A stretch of DNA of 64,000 bases, from the NCBI GenBank assembly GCA_007922305.1, contig ML677351.1, positions 13,616,740-13,680,739 on the forward strand, given 5' to 3'. The position numbers and the translations under genes were made by a program. The notes under the pieces are model-generated. The model was not told the DNA's origin. It was given only the letters and a program-made list of their open reading frames with translations, and did no database searches. Source of the stretch: Dermatemys mawii. Its lineage: Eukaryota > Chordata > Testudines > Dermatemydidae. Shown piece by piece: positions 47,010-57,880 of this stretch (positions are counted from its first letter, which is position 1; each line of letters opens with the position of its first letter).

Positions 47010-49395
47010 GCCAAACCCCTTCCAGCCCTCTAGCTCCCCGTTACCAGACAATGTTCTGCTACCCTCACCAACCACTCAGGGCTTTGTCTCAAGGTAAACT
47101 ACAACATAACCCCACAGGCTGTGTTTGGCTCCCCTAGCTTTACTGCACCCAGTGCCAGAGACTGTGAGAGACACTAGAAGAAAAATAAACATAATATAGG
47201 CTGAAGGGGAGAAAAAGGCTACACTGGGAAAAAGGCAGAAAGTACTTGTTTGTGTTATGAAAAAAGTTTCCAGAGTCCATGGTTTCTTTATATGGTTCTT
47301 ACCTAGTCATCTTCCCCGTCCCCTCCCCCAGCAGGGGCTAAAGATTATTGGGGAAATCCCACAAGAAGCCACACGGTTGAGGGTGTCATGTGGGAAACAA
47401 AGGATCAAAGAGAAAGCTGGCTTGTTTTGACCCTAGCAATAGCTGTTTGTTCTCCTACTCGTGCAAAGAAATGCAGTGTAAAACTGGCTCACTAAGAGCT
47501 TGTTGTGTGCACACCTCTGGGTAGCTCAAGCATGTGAGTGATCCTGAACTAAAAAGGCACAGTGAGGACCAGGCAGCTGAGTTGTTCCATAAGGTAATCT
47601 TGCCCAGATCAGCACCATATCCCTGTCTAGAGCTCACATTGAGTTAAATTCACCACACAATAAAACTAACGTAACTGGTCTTTATTGTTGTTTTTTTTTA
47701 ATGTCAGGATTGCTCACGTGCATGAGTTATTCAGAGGTTAACAAAGGCAGTTTTCTTTAGCAGAGAAGATCACCCATAAGTAAGCACTACAGGGGTAGCA
47801 ATTAGATTTAATCCTTCCCAGGGGATGGTTGACGCCTGCACACTGTCTGTCAGAAGGTAAAGCCTGAGGCTGCAACTTGGAGCAGCTTCTTCATCCCATT
47901 TGTATAAAAGAGGAAAGAATTCCAGGCCCGATTTAAAGAAAACAAACAAAACAACCAACCGAACAAGGTGCTTGGCTTTGAGAATAACTAATTTTGGGCT
48001 TGGAAGAACCAACCCTCTCCATTCAGATGCAAATCTACCACAAAAAACAGCCATCTTGTTCTCTCTGGAAATACTGAATTATGTTATCTGGGAGCCCTAC
48101 TACGGTTGCAGGACAATATCAAAATGGAGACAACCCTCTACAAGCAATCCTGCATCTGCAATTCTGATGAACCTCCAATTAAGACAAAAATGAAAATTAG
48201 GCTTGAGCACAATTTTGGGATAAGTGAAATACACAGCAGGAACAGCCTCAAAATACATTAATCTGGCGGCAGGTTGCAAAGACAATGCCGTAAAAATGAA
48301 CACCTAGTACAAATTCCATCGTTGTTACTATGAAGCCTTATTCTAGTCAGATACTTGATTATATTTGACAGTACCATTTGTATTTTCTCATGCCAAGACA
48401 GTTAATGGAATCGAAAAGCAAGACTGAACCACCTGCAGGACAACTCTGCTCTTCTATTTTTCTGCCCTTGTATTATAATTGCATTGCCTCTCTGTTTTAT
48501 CTTTAATTCCCAGCTCAATACCCCTATTTATCTGCTCCTGCCACAATCACATCGCTTTTTTCCAGGCCACTCCCCAAACATGGAATGCCCTTCCAGAACT
48601 GATCCTGGAGGCCGTTAACTTCTCATTCAAATTCCTCCTTAGAGATGAGCTAACTAATGATGGCTACACAGAGTAGCAGCCAGGGATGGTTAATAAGAAT
48701 AATCAGCATGGAAATATCAAAGCATGGCCATGCAAAACAGGATCAACCCATGAAGTTCTTTGTTCTTCAATTCATCTCCTCTCACTTCACTCATCTCTGC
48801 TAGCTGCTCATTTTCACAGCAGATGTTTGTGATCCTTTACAAAACCGTTTCCATTTTGTGATTCGTAAATATGAAAGAAGTGGCATTTCTTTTAATCACT
48901 ACAGTGTGTTCTAGCCTGTGACTGGCTTGCCAAATTCCAACTGTGGCAAAGGCCTTGTGCCTCTATTATAGTTATGTATCCATTTTGACACATCTAATCT
49001 CTGCAAAGATCAGAGTTGCTTGTCATCCTTTCCTTGTTTCTCAGATCTGGTAAGAAAGTAGGCATGTCTGTTAGATAAACATTCCATTGTCAAGTTTCCA
49101 TATTGTGGTGGTGTTGCTCAGTAGCTGCATAGTGCCAAGTCCAATCATCTCTCGAGACAACAGCTTTTATGAGCAAGTCATTCACTATATGGATTTCACC
49201 TTCTCCTAATCTATTTGTTTGAGGGTTATTAGGATTATACATGTTAAAATTCGTAAGTTTTATAGGAATTATTCTCGAACTGCAGCCTATTGTATGCTGT
49301 TATAGACCCTGAACTTTCCTGACACAAATGTGTATTTAATATATTTGATCACAGTTGATTCTGAACTACCTTCTATACTCATTTCTTTTTATTTT
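47010..49395. other. Intronic sequence; possible LINE-end remnant near 48,540-48,680
   Basis: FFQATPQTWNALPELI in a plus frame (about 48,558-48,605) resembles the end of L2-type LINE frames ('AFSVAAPRLWNALP'). The remainder has no recognised feature. Confidence 0.35.
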
Positions 49396-49399
49396 AACC

Positions 49400-49680
49400 C
49401 ATAAAGCCCTAAATGACCCGAGATCAATCTACCCAAGAGACCATCATCCCTCTCCCCATGACATATTGCAACTGTTGTGGTCAAAGATATGCTGATGCTC
49501 AATATAATGGGCGGTGGGGCAATGCGACTGGTAGGGCATTCTCTGTAAGGATCTCAGAGCTCTGGAATGCCCTCTCGACCCTGGTCCAAAATAGTCCAGA
49601 TTTGGCAACTTTCAGGATACACCGAAGGGCCTGTACATTTCATCTGGCCTTTGAAGAGAGGTAGGTGGACAGAGGTAATA
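49400..49680 (+). mobile_element. L2-type LINE ORF end fragment
   Basis: Plus-frame translation gives RAFSVRISELWNALSTLVQNSPDLATF followed by RACTFHLAF (by parts), the familiar C-terminal region of L2/CR1-superfamily reverse transcriptases. Upstream text (KALNDPRSIYP) fits the preceding block in another frame. It is a short, 5'-truncated and probably dead copy. Confidence 0.6.
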
Positions 49681-49689
49681 GCCAATGTA

Positions 49690-50240
49690 TAAGATTGGTA
49701 ATATTCAGGTACGTGCTGAGGCTTGGTAGAAAGAGTGTGTTGATGTAATACATTTTGGCTTTGTAGTTTTAATTGTCAGAGGGCTCAGAGCCTGTGTGTA
49801 GGCACTCTATTCCAAAATTAGAAATTATTCTAGAAAAAGTCGCTAAATTAGTTCAGGGCAAACATCAATTTTGACTCTGTTCATGGGGTATTAGATACTT
49901 CCCACTATACAGCTCCACGCTTTAGATATATGTTTCACACATGCTCATCACAACCACTTAAATCAGAGGCCAGAATAGGCAATCTATTTTTAATACTTAG
50001 TTATGCCAAGATACCTTTCATAAAGCCTTTCCAGCATGACCCTTATCACCGTGGGAAAGATGCACAACAGTAGTTCATTGACAGCTTATGTTTATATTGG
50101 GGACACGCAGACAGAAAGTGTGGATTTGCCCATCCTCTACTTACAATCTGTATTACTCCGTGTCTTGGCAGTTTCCGCTTCCCAACTCATTTCATATTCC
50201 TGGTAACATTGTAACATTGTGCTTCTATCATGTTTACGTG
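49690..50240. other. Intronic sequence without recognised features
   Basis: Nothing recognised. Confidence 0.4.
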
Positions 50241-50249
50241 TGCCATTAC

Positions 50250-51290
50250 TAGAGTGGATAAAAATCAATGTTTTGGTTTTTAAAAACTAATTTTTATTTT
50301 AAATAAATTTTTAAAAATTAAATACAGATTTAAAAAAATAAACCTATTTAAAACAAAATTTGCAATTGTCAAGGCCTAAACTTTTTATAATCATTAAAAC
50401 TAATTAACACTAAAGCAACTACAAAAAGTAATACTAAGCTGTATGTTTGCTGCCAGGTTTTAAAGAAAGTTCCAGCAGTTCAGTGATTCGAGTCACTGGT
50501 AAAGCACTTGGAACCAGTGTTTGCTGAAGTTCTAAACCAGCTTTTGACAACAGTAGTCTCTTCTGCAGGTACAGAGAGAATATTTTCCTTCATTTCAGTT
50601 CATTCAACTAATTCAGTTCAGAGTTGAGAAACCAATTAGGTGTTGAAAACAGTAGGAAAGCTTGTTTCCGCTTCCAATCCATGACTAGAAATTAGGTGAG
50701 AGGATGTGATCTACTAGTTCTAAAATCTTGAAGGACATGGTGACCAGAAACAATCACAATTCACAAACTACAGATAATGCTTCCTTAGTTTAATAAATTA
50801 GTTTTTAAATGCAACCCATGTTTTGATCAGAAGAAAAAAACATCAAAGATTATGTAACCAGCATATTTAAATGAAATTATTTTAATGAAACATTTAAAAC
50901 ACTGTTTTTGCGCATTTTAAATTGAATTTTTATTCATATAACTGTTTCAAGCCCAAGTAAAATGTTAATCTAGTAAGAACTGCATCATTCACCATTTTCT
51001 TGTAAGAAATGTAAAAATTAAGAATCTGAATAAACATGCATTGATATGATGCATTTTTCTGGTTACCAAAATGAAGTATCAAATGGAGTATGAGGAATAT
51101 ATTTAATTGTAAATCAACATGTTTTAATGATTACTAACCAACAAGAATCATCCTCTTTTTAGGAAAATAAAGTACGAATGCAAAACATGATTTTTTAAAA
51201 AAAATCAATTTTTGTTTTGCTTATTTAAATTAAGATCAGTGATTTATAATCTATGATTTATATTGTTAAATCAAACTTCATGATGTGGTG
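50250..51290. repeat. Extremely A+T-rich segment, possibly a DNA-transposon relic
   Basis: It opens AGTGGATAAAAATCAATG, contains long TTTAAA-type stretches and ends near TCTATGATTTATATTG. I recall vertebrate repeats with GGATAAAAATCAATGATTT termini. Inverted ends are only partly visible, so the classification is weak. Confidence 0.4.
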
Positions 51291-51299
51291 AGAATCCAG

Positions 51300-52085
51300 C
51301 TCGCTCTATCTATATCCTTCTGACCTTGACTTGTGTGATCAGTTATAGTTTTCTAAACTTGATTATAAAAGTTTAAGATAGATTTAATATTATAGCTGTT
51401 TGTTTGTTTTGCTCCCCTGTGGTTATTACCTGGCAATAAATAACTTTCATAATTAAGCTGGTTGCTTCTCTCCCCCCAACATCCTCCACATGGGTGTTTT
51501 TTCGTTTCCTCATTCGCCCTGCAGCAATGCTCCTCGTACCCAAGTTAAAAGATCCCTGCAGTGCCCAAAAATCCTGTGGGGTTTGCTCATCATCAAGTGG
51601 GTTACTATAAGAACAACCGTAATGTGAAAGTGGGGATAGAAACGTGCTGAACCTGGGACATATGAACGTGACAGCTTGAAAATGCTCTTCGACCCAGCCT
51701 ACTGAGTCCAAGGGACATATAAGGGGTCAGATTGGGAGTGCTGATTAACCTGGTCCTCTCAGATGTGGTCTGTTAACGTGTGTGTGTTCGTCTGATTCTG
51801 GGGCTGGAAAAACCCAGCCTCAGGGAACCTCGGTCCTGCAGGATAGCTCCACTGGAAAGGAACTTGCAGCGCAAAAGGTAGAGCTCCATATGAGAACGTA
51901 AGTGACACAAGCAGTACGCTGATAGAACTACAGAACCGCACCCCTCCCCGAAGAGCAACCCTCATAAATGAGCATACCGCACATTAACATGCAAAGCTGG
52001 TAACCCAAGAAGGGACACACTCAAAGGCTGAGCTTTGAAACTACAAAAACAGAGAAAAAAAATTGTAATACTTAGTACTTAACTA
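51300..52085. other. Intronic sequence without recognised features
   Basis: Nothing recognised. Confidence 0.4.
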
Positions 52086-52095
52086 TATGCTAAGT

Positions 52096-52746
52096 CAGGA
52101 CGGGCAAACTTTTTGGCCTGAGGGCTACACTGGATTTCCAAAATTGTATGGAGGGCCGGTTAGGAGAGGCTCTGCCTCTCCAAATAACCAAGTGTGTCGT
52201 GGCTCCCACCCACCCCCTATCCAAAGCCCCCTGCTTCTCTACCCTTGACAGCATCCACTGAATTCCTGTCCCATCCAATCCCATTCCCTGATTGCGCCCC
52301 CCCAGAACCCATGCCCTCATTTCAATCCCCCGATCCCCACCCTTTGATCGCCCTGACCCCTATACACACCCCTGGACCCTGACCACCACCCCAAACTCCC
52401 CTGCTTTCTATCCAACCCCCCACGCCCTGCCCCCTACTGCGCTGCCTGGAGCACCTGTGGCTGGCAGCGCTACAGCCGCGCCACCCAGAGCATCAGGACA
52501 GGCAGCCGCATTGCCCGGCTGGAGCCAGCCACGCCATCGGACAGCCCAAAGCACCAGGTCAGGCTGTGGCTTCTGCAGCTGCCCTGCCCAGCAAGAGCTT
52601 GCAGCCCTGCTGCCCAGAGCAGTGTGCCAGTGGCACAGTGAACAGAGGTTGCAAGGGAGGGGGAAACAGTAGGGGAAGGATCGGGGGCTAGCCTCCCGGG
52701 CCAGAAGCTCAGAGGCTGGGCCACATCTGTAGTTTGCCTCTCTCTG
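52096..52746. mobile_element. hAT-like element (CAGGACGGGCAAAC start)
   Basis: It starts CAGGACGGGCAAACTTTTTG and ends GTAGTTTGCCTCTCTCTG. The flanks TGCTAAGT (52,088-52,095) and TGTTAAGT (52,747-52,754) differ at one base. The C-rich interior creates long open frames on both strands that are not genes. Confidence 0.85.
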
Positions 52747-52759
52747 TGTTAAGTCTAGC

Positions 52760-53930
52760 AGCTCTAATAATTTATGCATATATTCTCTGCTATCATAGCT
52801 CTAGCAGTGTATGTTCGGTCTTTCATCTCTAGGAGCACAGCTCTCAGCCCTGCTTTCGAAGCACCTGTGGAGAACTTGATTTTTTAGTAGGTCAAGAAAC
52901 TGCACCACCACTGCCAATGTCAGTACATGCTTCAAATCCTCGAACTCAGATGCTGTGGTCCATGCTGTGAGAGAGATGAGAGTTTTTTCCTTAGGCAAGC
53001 TGTTAGCGCTGGATAGTTGAATTATGGTAGCAATTTCATACCCAACATGCCCTACAGCCTCTGATTTTCAGGGGGAAGGGGAGTCCCACCTGTTCTGTAT
53101 CACTTCCATCTCACATTATTCATGTTATGGTCAATTTCTCCCAAGTAGGTAATATCAGTTGGACACTTGGCCAGGCTCATTTTCAGTCATTTTCGTAACT
53201 CTTGCATTTTCCAGCACGCTCTGCAATTGCTCCAGATGTTAAATAGGAGGTCCTACCCCGACTATTCCAGATACATCAGTGCAAACTCTCACTCAGGAGA
53301 CACTGTTCAGCATATGGGGCATTGTGCAGTGAAATATTCTTGATGCTGACCATATTCTGAAAGCAAGATTCAGGGAGCAGTATTTTACTAATCAGTATAT
53401 TAAACATACAAGTCTAGGAGTTTTCTGGCTGATGGGGACATCTACCAAAACATTGCGGATATATGTAACATACTGAAGAATTTGATTCCTGATATCTCAA
53501 ATATTTTGTTCCGGAGGAAACTGAAGTGGAAATGTTCCTGCTCTGCTCATTCGAGGGAGGCAGGCTCGTCCTATGTCCCCTTTACTCTCCACTACTGCTG
53601 AACAGCAAATCCAGTCTGCTGGTTCCTCTTTCTATACTCATGACAGCTGCCATACTGTGATTACTGGTTTTGTGTTTCTGTAAGCTATGATGTTTAGGAG
53701 TTATGTGCTGTCACTTTCTCTATAGCCTTTATTTGCATTTGTTTGTTCATTTGCATGTGTGATAAGGCTTGCGTACCCCGCATTAGCCCAGGCAGTGTCA
53801 GGCCTGAGGTATTGACAGCGGAAGTCCCGCCTCCGCAGCTGGACTGGGCATGCTCCAAATGCTCTGGTAGTATAAAGAGAGTGAGCTCAGCTCAATTTGG
53901 GCTGGCGGCTACAGCGGAAGGACCTGGGGA
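52760..53930. other. Intronic sequence without recognised features
   Basis: A TATA-like AGTATAAAGAGAG occurs at about 53,868, but no supporting promoter features were seen. Nothing else recognised. Confidence 0.4.
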
Positions 53931-53934
53931 GCTC

Positions 53935-54184
53935 CTGCAGAGGACCAGCCACACCCCTCATGAGGAAACAGAAGTACACAATCAGGCAGCTGCAGAGCCA
54001 ATCAAAACGAAACCAAGCCAAATACAGTATAGTACTGTGTTACACAAACTACTAAAATATAAAGGGAAAGCAGAATTTTTTGTTCAGTTGTAATCTTCTT
54101 TTAAAAGAACCATAATGTTATGCTCACAGTTACAAACAACCTCCATTCCTGAGGTGTTTGTGACTGAGGCTCTACTGTACTGTT
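53935..54184. mobile_element. Tigger-type MITE fragment (GAGGTTCTACTGTA-like end)
   Basis: ACACCCCTCATGAGGAAACAGAAGTACACAATCAGGCAGC and TACAGTATAGTACTGTGTTA lead to AACCATAATGTTATGCTCACAG and the terminus GAGGCTCTACTGTA (by parts). I recognise this order as a Tigger-derived non-autonomous element whose ends read CAGTAGAACCTCAGAG. The left terminus is missing, so it is truncated. Confidence 0.65.
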
Positions 54185-54189
54185 ATAAT

Positions 54190-54770
54190 CTAGGCTGACT
54201 GTATTGTCCTCTCCAGTTCCACAACTTGTTCCTGTCTCTGTGCATAAGCAAGTCTGTGAGAATAAACAAGTGTAGCACTGTGTAGTGTTCTGCAAAATGG
54301 ATGTCAACTTCCTCCAACTTTAACTTGAGTTGTACTTTCGATGAGAATCACAGTAAGGAAAGTAACTGAAATACTTCCCTTATAGACTGTATTTTCTAAA
54401 TGGATAACCTACCCTGATTCTCAATTACTGACGGACAATGTTCACTCTGATATCTTGCTTTCCACAAGCAAATCTCTGTACAACTTTTAATGAATGATGT
54501 ACCTGAATACTTGGATACCAATATCTAAACTGCATTCTTAAATGTATTCACTTAAATTTGGGATATCGCTGATGATATACTATACGTATCATATGATTTA
54601 AAAACAAAACTTTGTATTTGTGAATAATCTAACACTATACCTAGATGTACACTCTTTTCTTAGGCTGTGTATTATAAAATTATTATTAAAGCTAATGTTA
54701 AAATTATATTTCTGCAGCAACCAGAAACCAAGGTAGTTTTTCCCATGCCCACCATTCATAGGCAAGGCTA
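54190..54770. other. Intronic sequence without recognised features
   Basis: AT-rich; nothing recognised. Confidence 0.4.
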
Positions 54771-54774
54771 ACGG

Positions 54775-54965
54775 TATTTTGAGTTGTATAAGTAGGGCCA
54801 TTTCCCGCAAATCTAGGGACGTGATCATTCCCCTCTATTCAGCATTGGGGAAGCCTCATCTGAAGAACTGTGTCCAGGTTTGGGCTTCACACTATAAGGA
54901 GGACATGGAAAAATTGGAAAAAGTCCAGCGGAGGGCAACACAGCACAGTTCCACAAGTCAATCCA
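54775..54965 (+). mobile_element. CR1/L2-type LINE reverse transcriptase fragment
   Basis: A single plus frame reads LYSALGKPHLKNCVQVWASH and MEKLEKVQRRAT, the C-terminal 'thumb' region block of CR1/L2-type LINEs (compare 20,950-21,060). About 60 codons survive. It is truncated at both ends and lies about 80 bp outside the LTR element at 55,047. Confidence 0.75.
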
Positions 54966-55046
54966 GATAGGTACTATGCACATCTGCTTCTGGCTTTCTC
55001 CAACCCTGCTCTAGGGGTTATGGGTAAAAACAACACAAAGTACCAG

Positions 55047-55458
55047 TGTAACAGGGTGCTGGCTTAGAGGATCAAGCCAGGCCCCCGTTAGTCCATACCC
55101 AGGGAGAAGGGGGCACTAGCTGAAGCTGGCTGGGAGGCCAAGCCCTAATTGCCTGAGAGGAGACAGCTGCAGGCCTGAGGAGCCAGTTATAAAGCTGGCA
55201 GGCAGGAAGCAGGCCAGAGCAGAAAAGGAGAAGGAGAGAGAGACCAGAGGGGAGGAGACCAGGGAGACAGGAAAGGGAAGAGCGTGGGGCTCTAGATTCC
55301 TGTTAGCCAGGAAGCTAGCAGTCTCTCTGGGCTCTGGTCTATTTATACCTGTAAATAGTAGGTGGTGGGAACACACACAGCAATAAAGGACACAGGTGTT
55401 GCACATAGAGTGGTCTCCAGGCTTGTTTGTGAAGAGGACTGGCGAGGGCCCGGTTACA
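55047..55458 (+). repeat. 5' LTR of the SCAN-gag element
   Basis: 412 bp, TGTAAC to GTTACA. TATA box TATAAA at 55,188-55,193; polyadenylation signal AATAAA at 55,382-55,387. The R-U5 boundary would lie shortly after the signal. Confidence 0.95.
55188..55193 (+). promoter_or_regulatory. LTR TATA box
   Basis: TATAAA in GTTATAAAGC. The 3' LTR has the same signal within GCTATAAAAC. Confidence 0.75.
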
Positions 55459-55460
55459 TG

Positions 55461-55478
55461 TGGGGGTTTGTCCGGGAG
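55461..55478 (+). other. Primer-binding site, tRNA-Pro type
   Basis: TGGGGGTTTGTCCGGGAG begins two bases after the LTR and matches 15 of 18 positions of the tRNA-Pro-complementary primer site known from gammaretroviruses. Confidence 0.8.
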
Positions 55479-55509
55479 CTGAAGTCAGCGACTGTAGTTG
55501 GCGACCCTG

Positions 55510-56240
55510 GACATAGAGGAGACCCTCAAATGGCTTGTGAGGCAGCAGGAGGATTTGCAGCAGATCCTGCGCGCTGTCCAGTTGTCCCACCAGACGGAGA
55601 AGCAGGCGTTCCTGACCTGGCAGACGGAACAACAATAGAGCCTGCAGGACTTCATCAGGGAACAGACCAACGCCCAGGCACAACTCCTCCAGTGGGTGGT
55701 GAGTCCTGTGATGGGCGAGGGCACCTGGGCCCTGGCTGGGGACTGTGTAAAATGAGCCTGGCAGATGACGCAGATGTGTTCTTGGGGACGTTTAAGAAGG
55801 TAGCCACGGGCGCCGGGTGGCAGAAGACGACCTGGGCCCTCCGGCTTGCGCCATACCTGGTGGGAGAGGCTCAAGTGACCTATATGGCACTGAGCGAAGA
55901 GCAAGCCCGGGACTATGAGACTGTGCAGGCTGCTATTCTGGACCAGGTGGGCTTGTCAGCCAAACGATATCGGCAGAAGTTCCGGACCGCTCGATGGACG
56001 GTGGCCGTGCAGCCCCGAGCCTTCACACAGAGACTAATGGACTGGACGACCCGGTGGCTAAGGCCAGAGTCGCGTACTAGGGCGGAAACTATGGACAGTG
56101 TGGTCATGAAGCAGTTGCTCCAAAGCGTCCCTGAGGCTGTTCAGGTTTGGGTGAGGCGAAACCAGCCGGAGACTGTAGAGGCAGTGGTCAGACTGACCAA
56201 AGAGTATATTAAGGCTGAGGGACCCCAGAGGGAGGACTGA
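55510..56240 (+). pseudogene. gag of the SCAN-gag element: coiled coil plus SCAN-like capsid
   Basis: The N-terminal part (about 55,510-55,745) is a Leu/Gln-rich heptad segment, LKWLVRQQEDLQQILRAVQL, with one TAG stop (about 55,636) and an apparently lost ATG. A one-base frameshift near 55,745 moves into the frame of the main block, which has an ATG at 55,752 and runs to 56,240. That block holds the SCAN-like capsid core: ILDQVGLSAKRYRQKFRTAR, FTQRLMDWTTRWLRPE, MKQLLQSVPEAVQVWVR and VRLTKEYIKAE. SCAN domains of vertebrate zinc-finger proteins are thought to derive from such a gag. It is structural, forming the particle by dimerisation and assembly. The copy is not intact because of the stop and shift. 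Confidence 0.85.
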
Positions 56241-56344
56241 CCCCGGAAGGGCAGGGAACCGGGGAGGCAACCATCGGAACCGTTCTCGAGGGCAACCCCA
56301 GGGACGAAGGGCAAACCCCGAGGGACTCATGAGCAACCAGCCAG

Positions 56345-56405
56345 GCTTAGCTGCTGGCAATGTGGCATGACATATAAAGCGAGACTGCCCAGAGATGGAG
56401 TGTGC
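56345..56405 (+). pseudogene. Zinc-knuckle remnant of gag
   Basis: CWQCG is followed, after a one-base shift, by IKRDCP and a further Cys, fitting a CCHC nucleic-acid-binding knuckle. The reading frame is broken at that point. Confidence 0.65.
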
Positions 56406-56499
56406 GTGGGCCGAATTTTGTGGGTAGACACAGGTAGTGGGCCAAAAGGGGGGGCGAAACCTACCCACTATCCCTGTAAAGGTGAGAAGAAAGCCCTGA

Positions 56500-56710
56500 G
56501 CCGGCCTGCTGGACACAGCATCTGACTGCACTCTCATCCAGCGGGCGGTGGTAAAACCACACTAGAATGCCCTTCGGTTGCATTCATGGGGACAAAAAGT
56601 TTTGCCCGGTGGCCCAGGTACCCCTAGAGGTGAAGGGCCGCTTCACGTGGAAGCAGGTAGGGGTCCTGGAGGGATTACCGTACCCGGTGATGGTGGGCAG
56701 AGATTGGAGC
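56500..56710 (+). pseudogene. Aspartic protease remnant of the SCAN-gag element
   Basis: The catalytic motif LDTASD is encoded at about 56,509-56,526 and the C-terminal β-strand block YPVMVGRDW at about 56,680-56,706 in a shifted frame, with CIHGD between them. These are the conserved elements of retroviral-type proteases, which cleave gag. The fold is incomplete in a single frame, so it is a broken copy or depends on frameshifting. Confidence 0.75.
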
Positions 56711-56966
56711 CCACTACCACGAAGGATGCAAGGGGGCAACCCAAAAAGGGGGGCAGACCTCCGGAGCCAGAGGAATCCGGGGGTGGAAGTTGGGCGAAGG
56801 CCCATCTGGGTTAAAAAAACTCCTAGACAACAGAGCCCAGGGTGGGTGGACCCACGCGAGGCCTACTTGGGGGCAGTCATGAGCAAGGGCCCGGCATTTG
56901 AAGGGACAGATCCCGCCGAGGACCCCGTGGAGACGATACCACGGACGAGGCCTCGAACCCAAAGAA

Positions 56967-57200
56967 GGGTACGAGGGAAACTGAGGCAGGGAAGATCCCG
57001 CCTGGGGAGGCGATAGCTCCTGCCCCTGAGATACAGGAGGGTGCAGGGGAAAGTGAGGCAGGGAAGACCCCGCCTGGGGAAGAGAGATCTCCTGACCCTG
57101 TCGGAGATACAGGAGCGTGCGGGGGAAACTGAGGGAGGGAAGGTCACCCCTGACGAGAAGGTGACTCTCAACCCTGTCCCTGAGGTACAGACGGTGCAGG
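56967..57200 (+). repeat. Tandem repeat, about three units of 72-77 bp
   Basis: Units starting GTACGAGGGAAACTGAGGCA (56,969), GTGCAGGGGAAAGTGAGGCA (57,041) and GTGCGGGGGAAACTGAGGGA (57,117) recur, with a fourth start GTGCAGG at 57,194. Each encodes a Pro/Glu/Gly-rich stretch. They lie between the protease and the Cys4 frame. Confidence 0.9.
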
Positions 57201-57313
57201 GGTTGGGATCCCTGCCACCGTGCGATTGGTGTGATGACCTGCTAGCAGAGGCAGAGTTATTTGGACAGCTGCTACCGGCTCAGTGTACCTTCTGTGGGAG
57301 GGAAATGGGGTGA
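57041..57313 (+). CDS. Frame with C-x2-C and C-x2-C pairs in the SCAN-gag element
   Basis: A 90-codon open frame covers the last repeat units and ends with CDWC, 17 residues, then CTFCG, and a TGA stop. Two CxxC pairs in a small protein suggest metal binding, but I recognise no family. No Kozak or splice evidence was seen. It could be a remnant of a longer polyprotein or a chance frame. It sits where pol would normally start, directly before the purine tract. Confidence 0.4.
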   Translation: MQGKVRQGRPRLGKRDLLTLSEIQERAGETEGGKVTPDEKVTLNPVPEVQTVQGLGSLPPCDWCDDLLAEAELFGQLLPAQCTFCGREMG

Positions 57314-57443
57314 ACACCAGTGGAACGGGCTGGGGTTCACCCAGCTGCGGGTGAAGGACTCCACACTCAGAGCCCCACCCAAAGTAAAAGGCGAAAAGGC
57401 TGGAAGGCCGGTGGGCTGAGGGTGGCCCAATAGGGTACCTCTT

Positions 57444-57456
57444 AAGGGGGGAGGGA
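57444..57456 (+). other. Polypurine tract
   Basis: AAGGGGGGAGGGA ends immediately before the 3' LTR, where plus-strand priming of LTR element DNA takes place. Confidence 0.85.
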
Positions 57457-57875
57457 TGTAACAGGGTGCTGGCTTAGAGGATCAAGCCAGGCCCCTACTA
57501 GTCCATACCCAGGAAGAAGGCGGCACTAGCTGAAGCTGGCTGGGAGGCAACAACCTAATTGCCTGAGAGGAGACCCCTGCAGGCCTGAGGAGCCAGCTAT
57601 AAAACTGGCAGGCAGGAAGCAGGCCAGAGCAGAAAAGGAGGAGAGAGAGACCAGAGGGGAGGAGACCAGGGAGACAGGAAAGGGAAGAGCGTGGGGCTCT
57701 AGATTCCTGTTAGTCAGAAAGCTAGCAGTCTCTCTGGGCCCTGGTCTGTATATACTTGTATATACCTGTAAATAGTAGGTGGTGGGAACAAACACCGCAA
57801 TAAAGGACACAGGTGTTGCACATAGAGTGGTCTCCAGGCTTGTTTGTGAAGAGGACTGGCGAGGGCCCGGTTACA
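57457..57875 (+). repeat. 3' LTR of the SCAN-gag element
   Basis: 419 bp with the same TGTAAC…GTTACA ends as the 5' LTR, and followed by the ACCAG duplication. Confidence 0.95.
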
Positions 57876-57880
57876 ACCAG

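Larger units (their letters stand above)
55047..57875 (+). mobile_element. Complete-ended SCAN-gag LTR retrotransposon, compact and lacking reverse transcriptase
   Basis: Two LTRs (55,047-55,458 and 57,457-57,875) start TGTAAC and end GTTACA, and the 5 bases ACCAG lie on both outer sides (55,042-55,046; 57,876-57,880). By eye the LTRs differ at about 20 positions plus a few small indels, suggesting a moderately old insertion. The order inside is: primer-binding site, gag with coiled coil and SCAN-like capsid, zinc knuckle, aspartic protease, a tandem-repeat region, a Cys4 frame and a purine tract. The interior is only about 2.0 kb. I find no reverse transcriptase, RNase H or integrase, so it must have moved with help from another element. 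It belongs to the Ty3/gypsy Gmr1-like group, by the SCAN-like gag (family knowledge). Confidence 0.95.

Noticed and set aside
52292..52672. 126-codon frame rich in Pro and Ala
   Set aside because: Lies within a GC-rich hAT-like element with an 8-bp target duplication; open on the opposite strand as well.
56967..57200. Regular repeats suggestive of a CRISPR-like array
   Set aside because: Units of 72-77 bp are contiguous without unique spacers, lie inside an LTR element, and the genome is eukaryotic.
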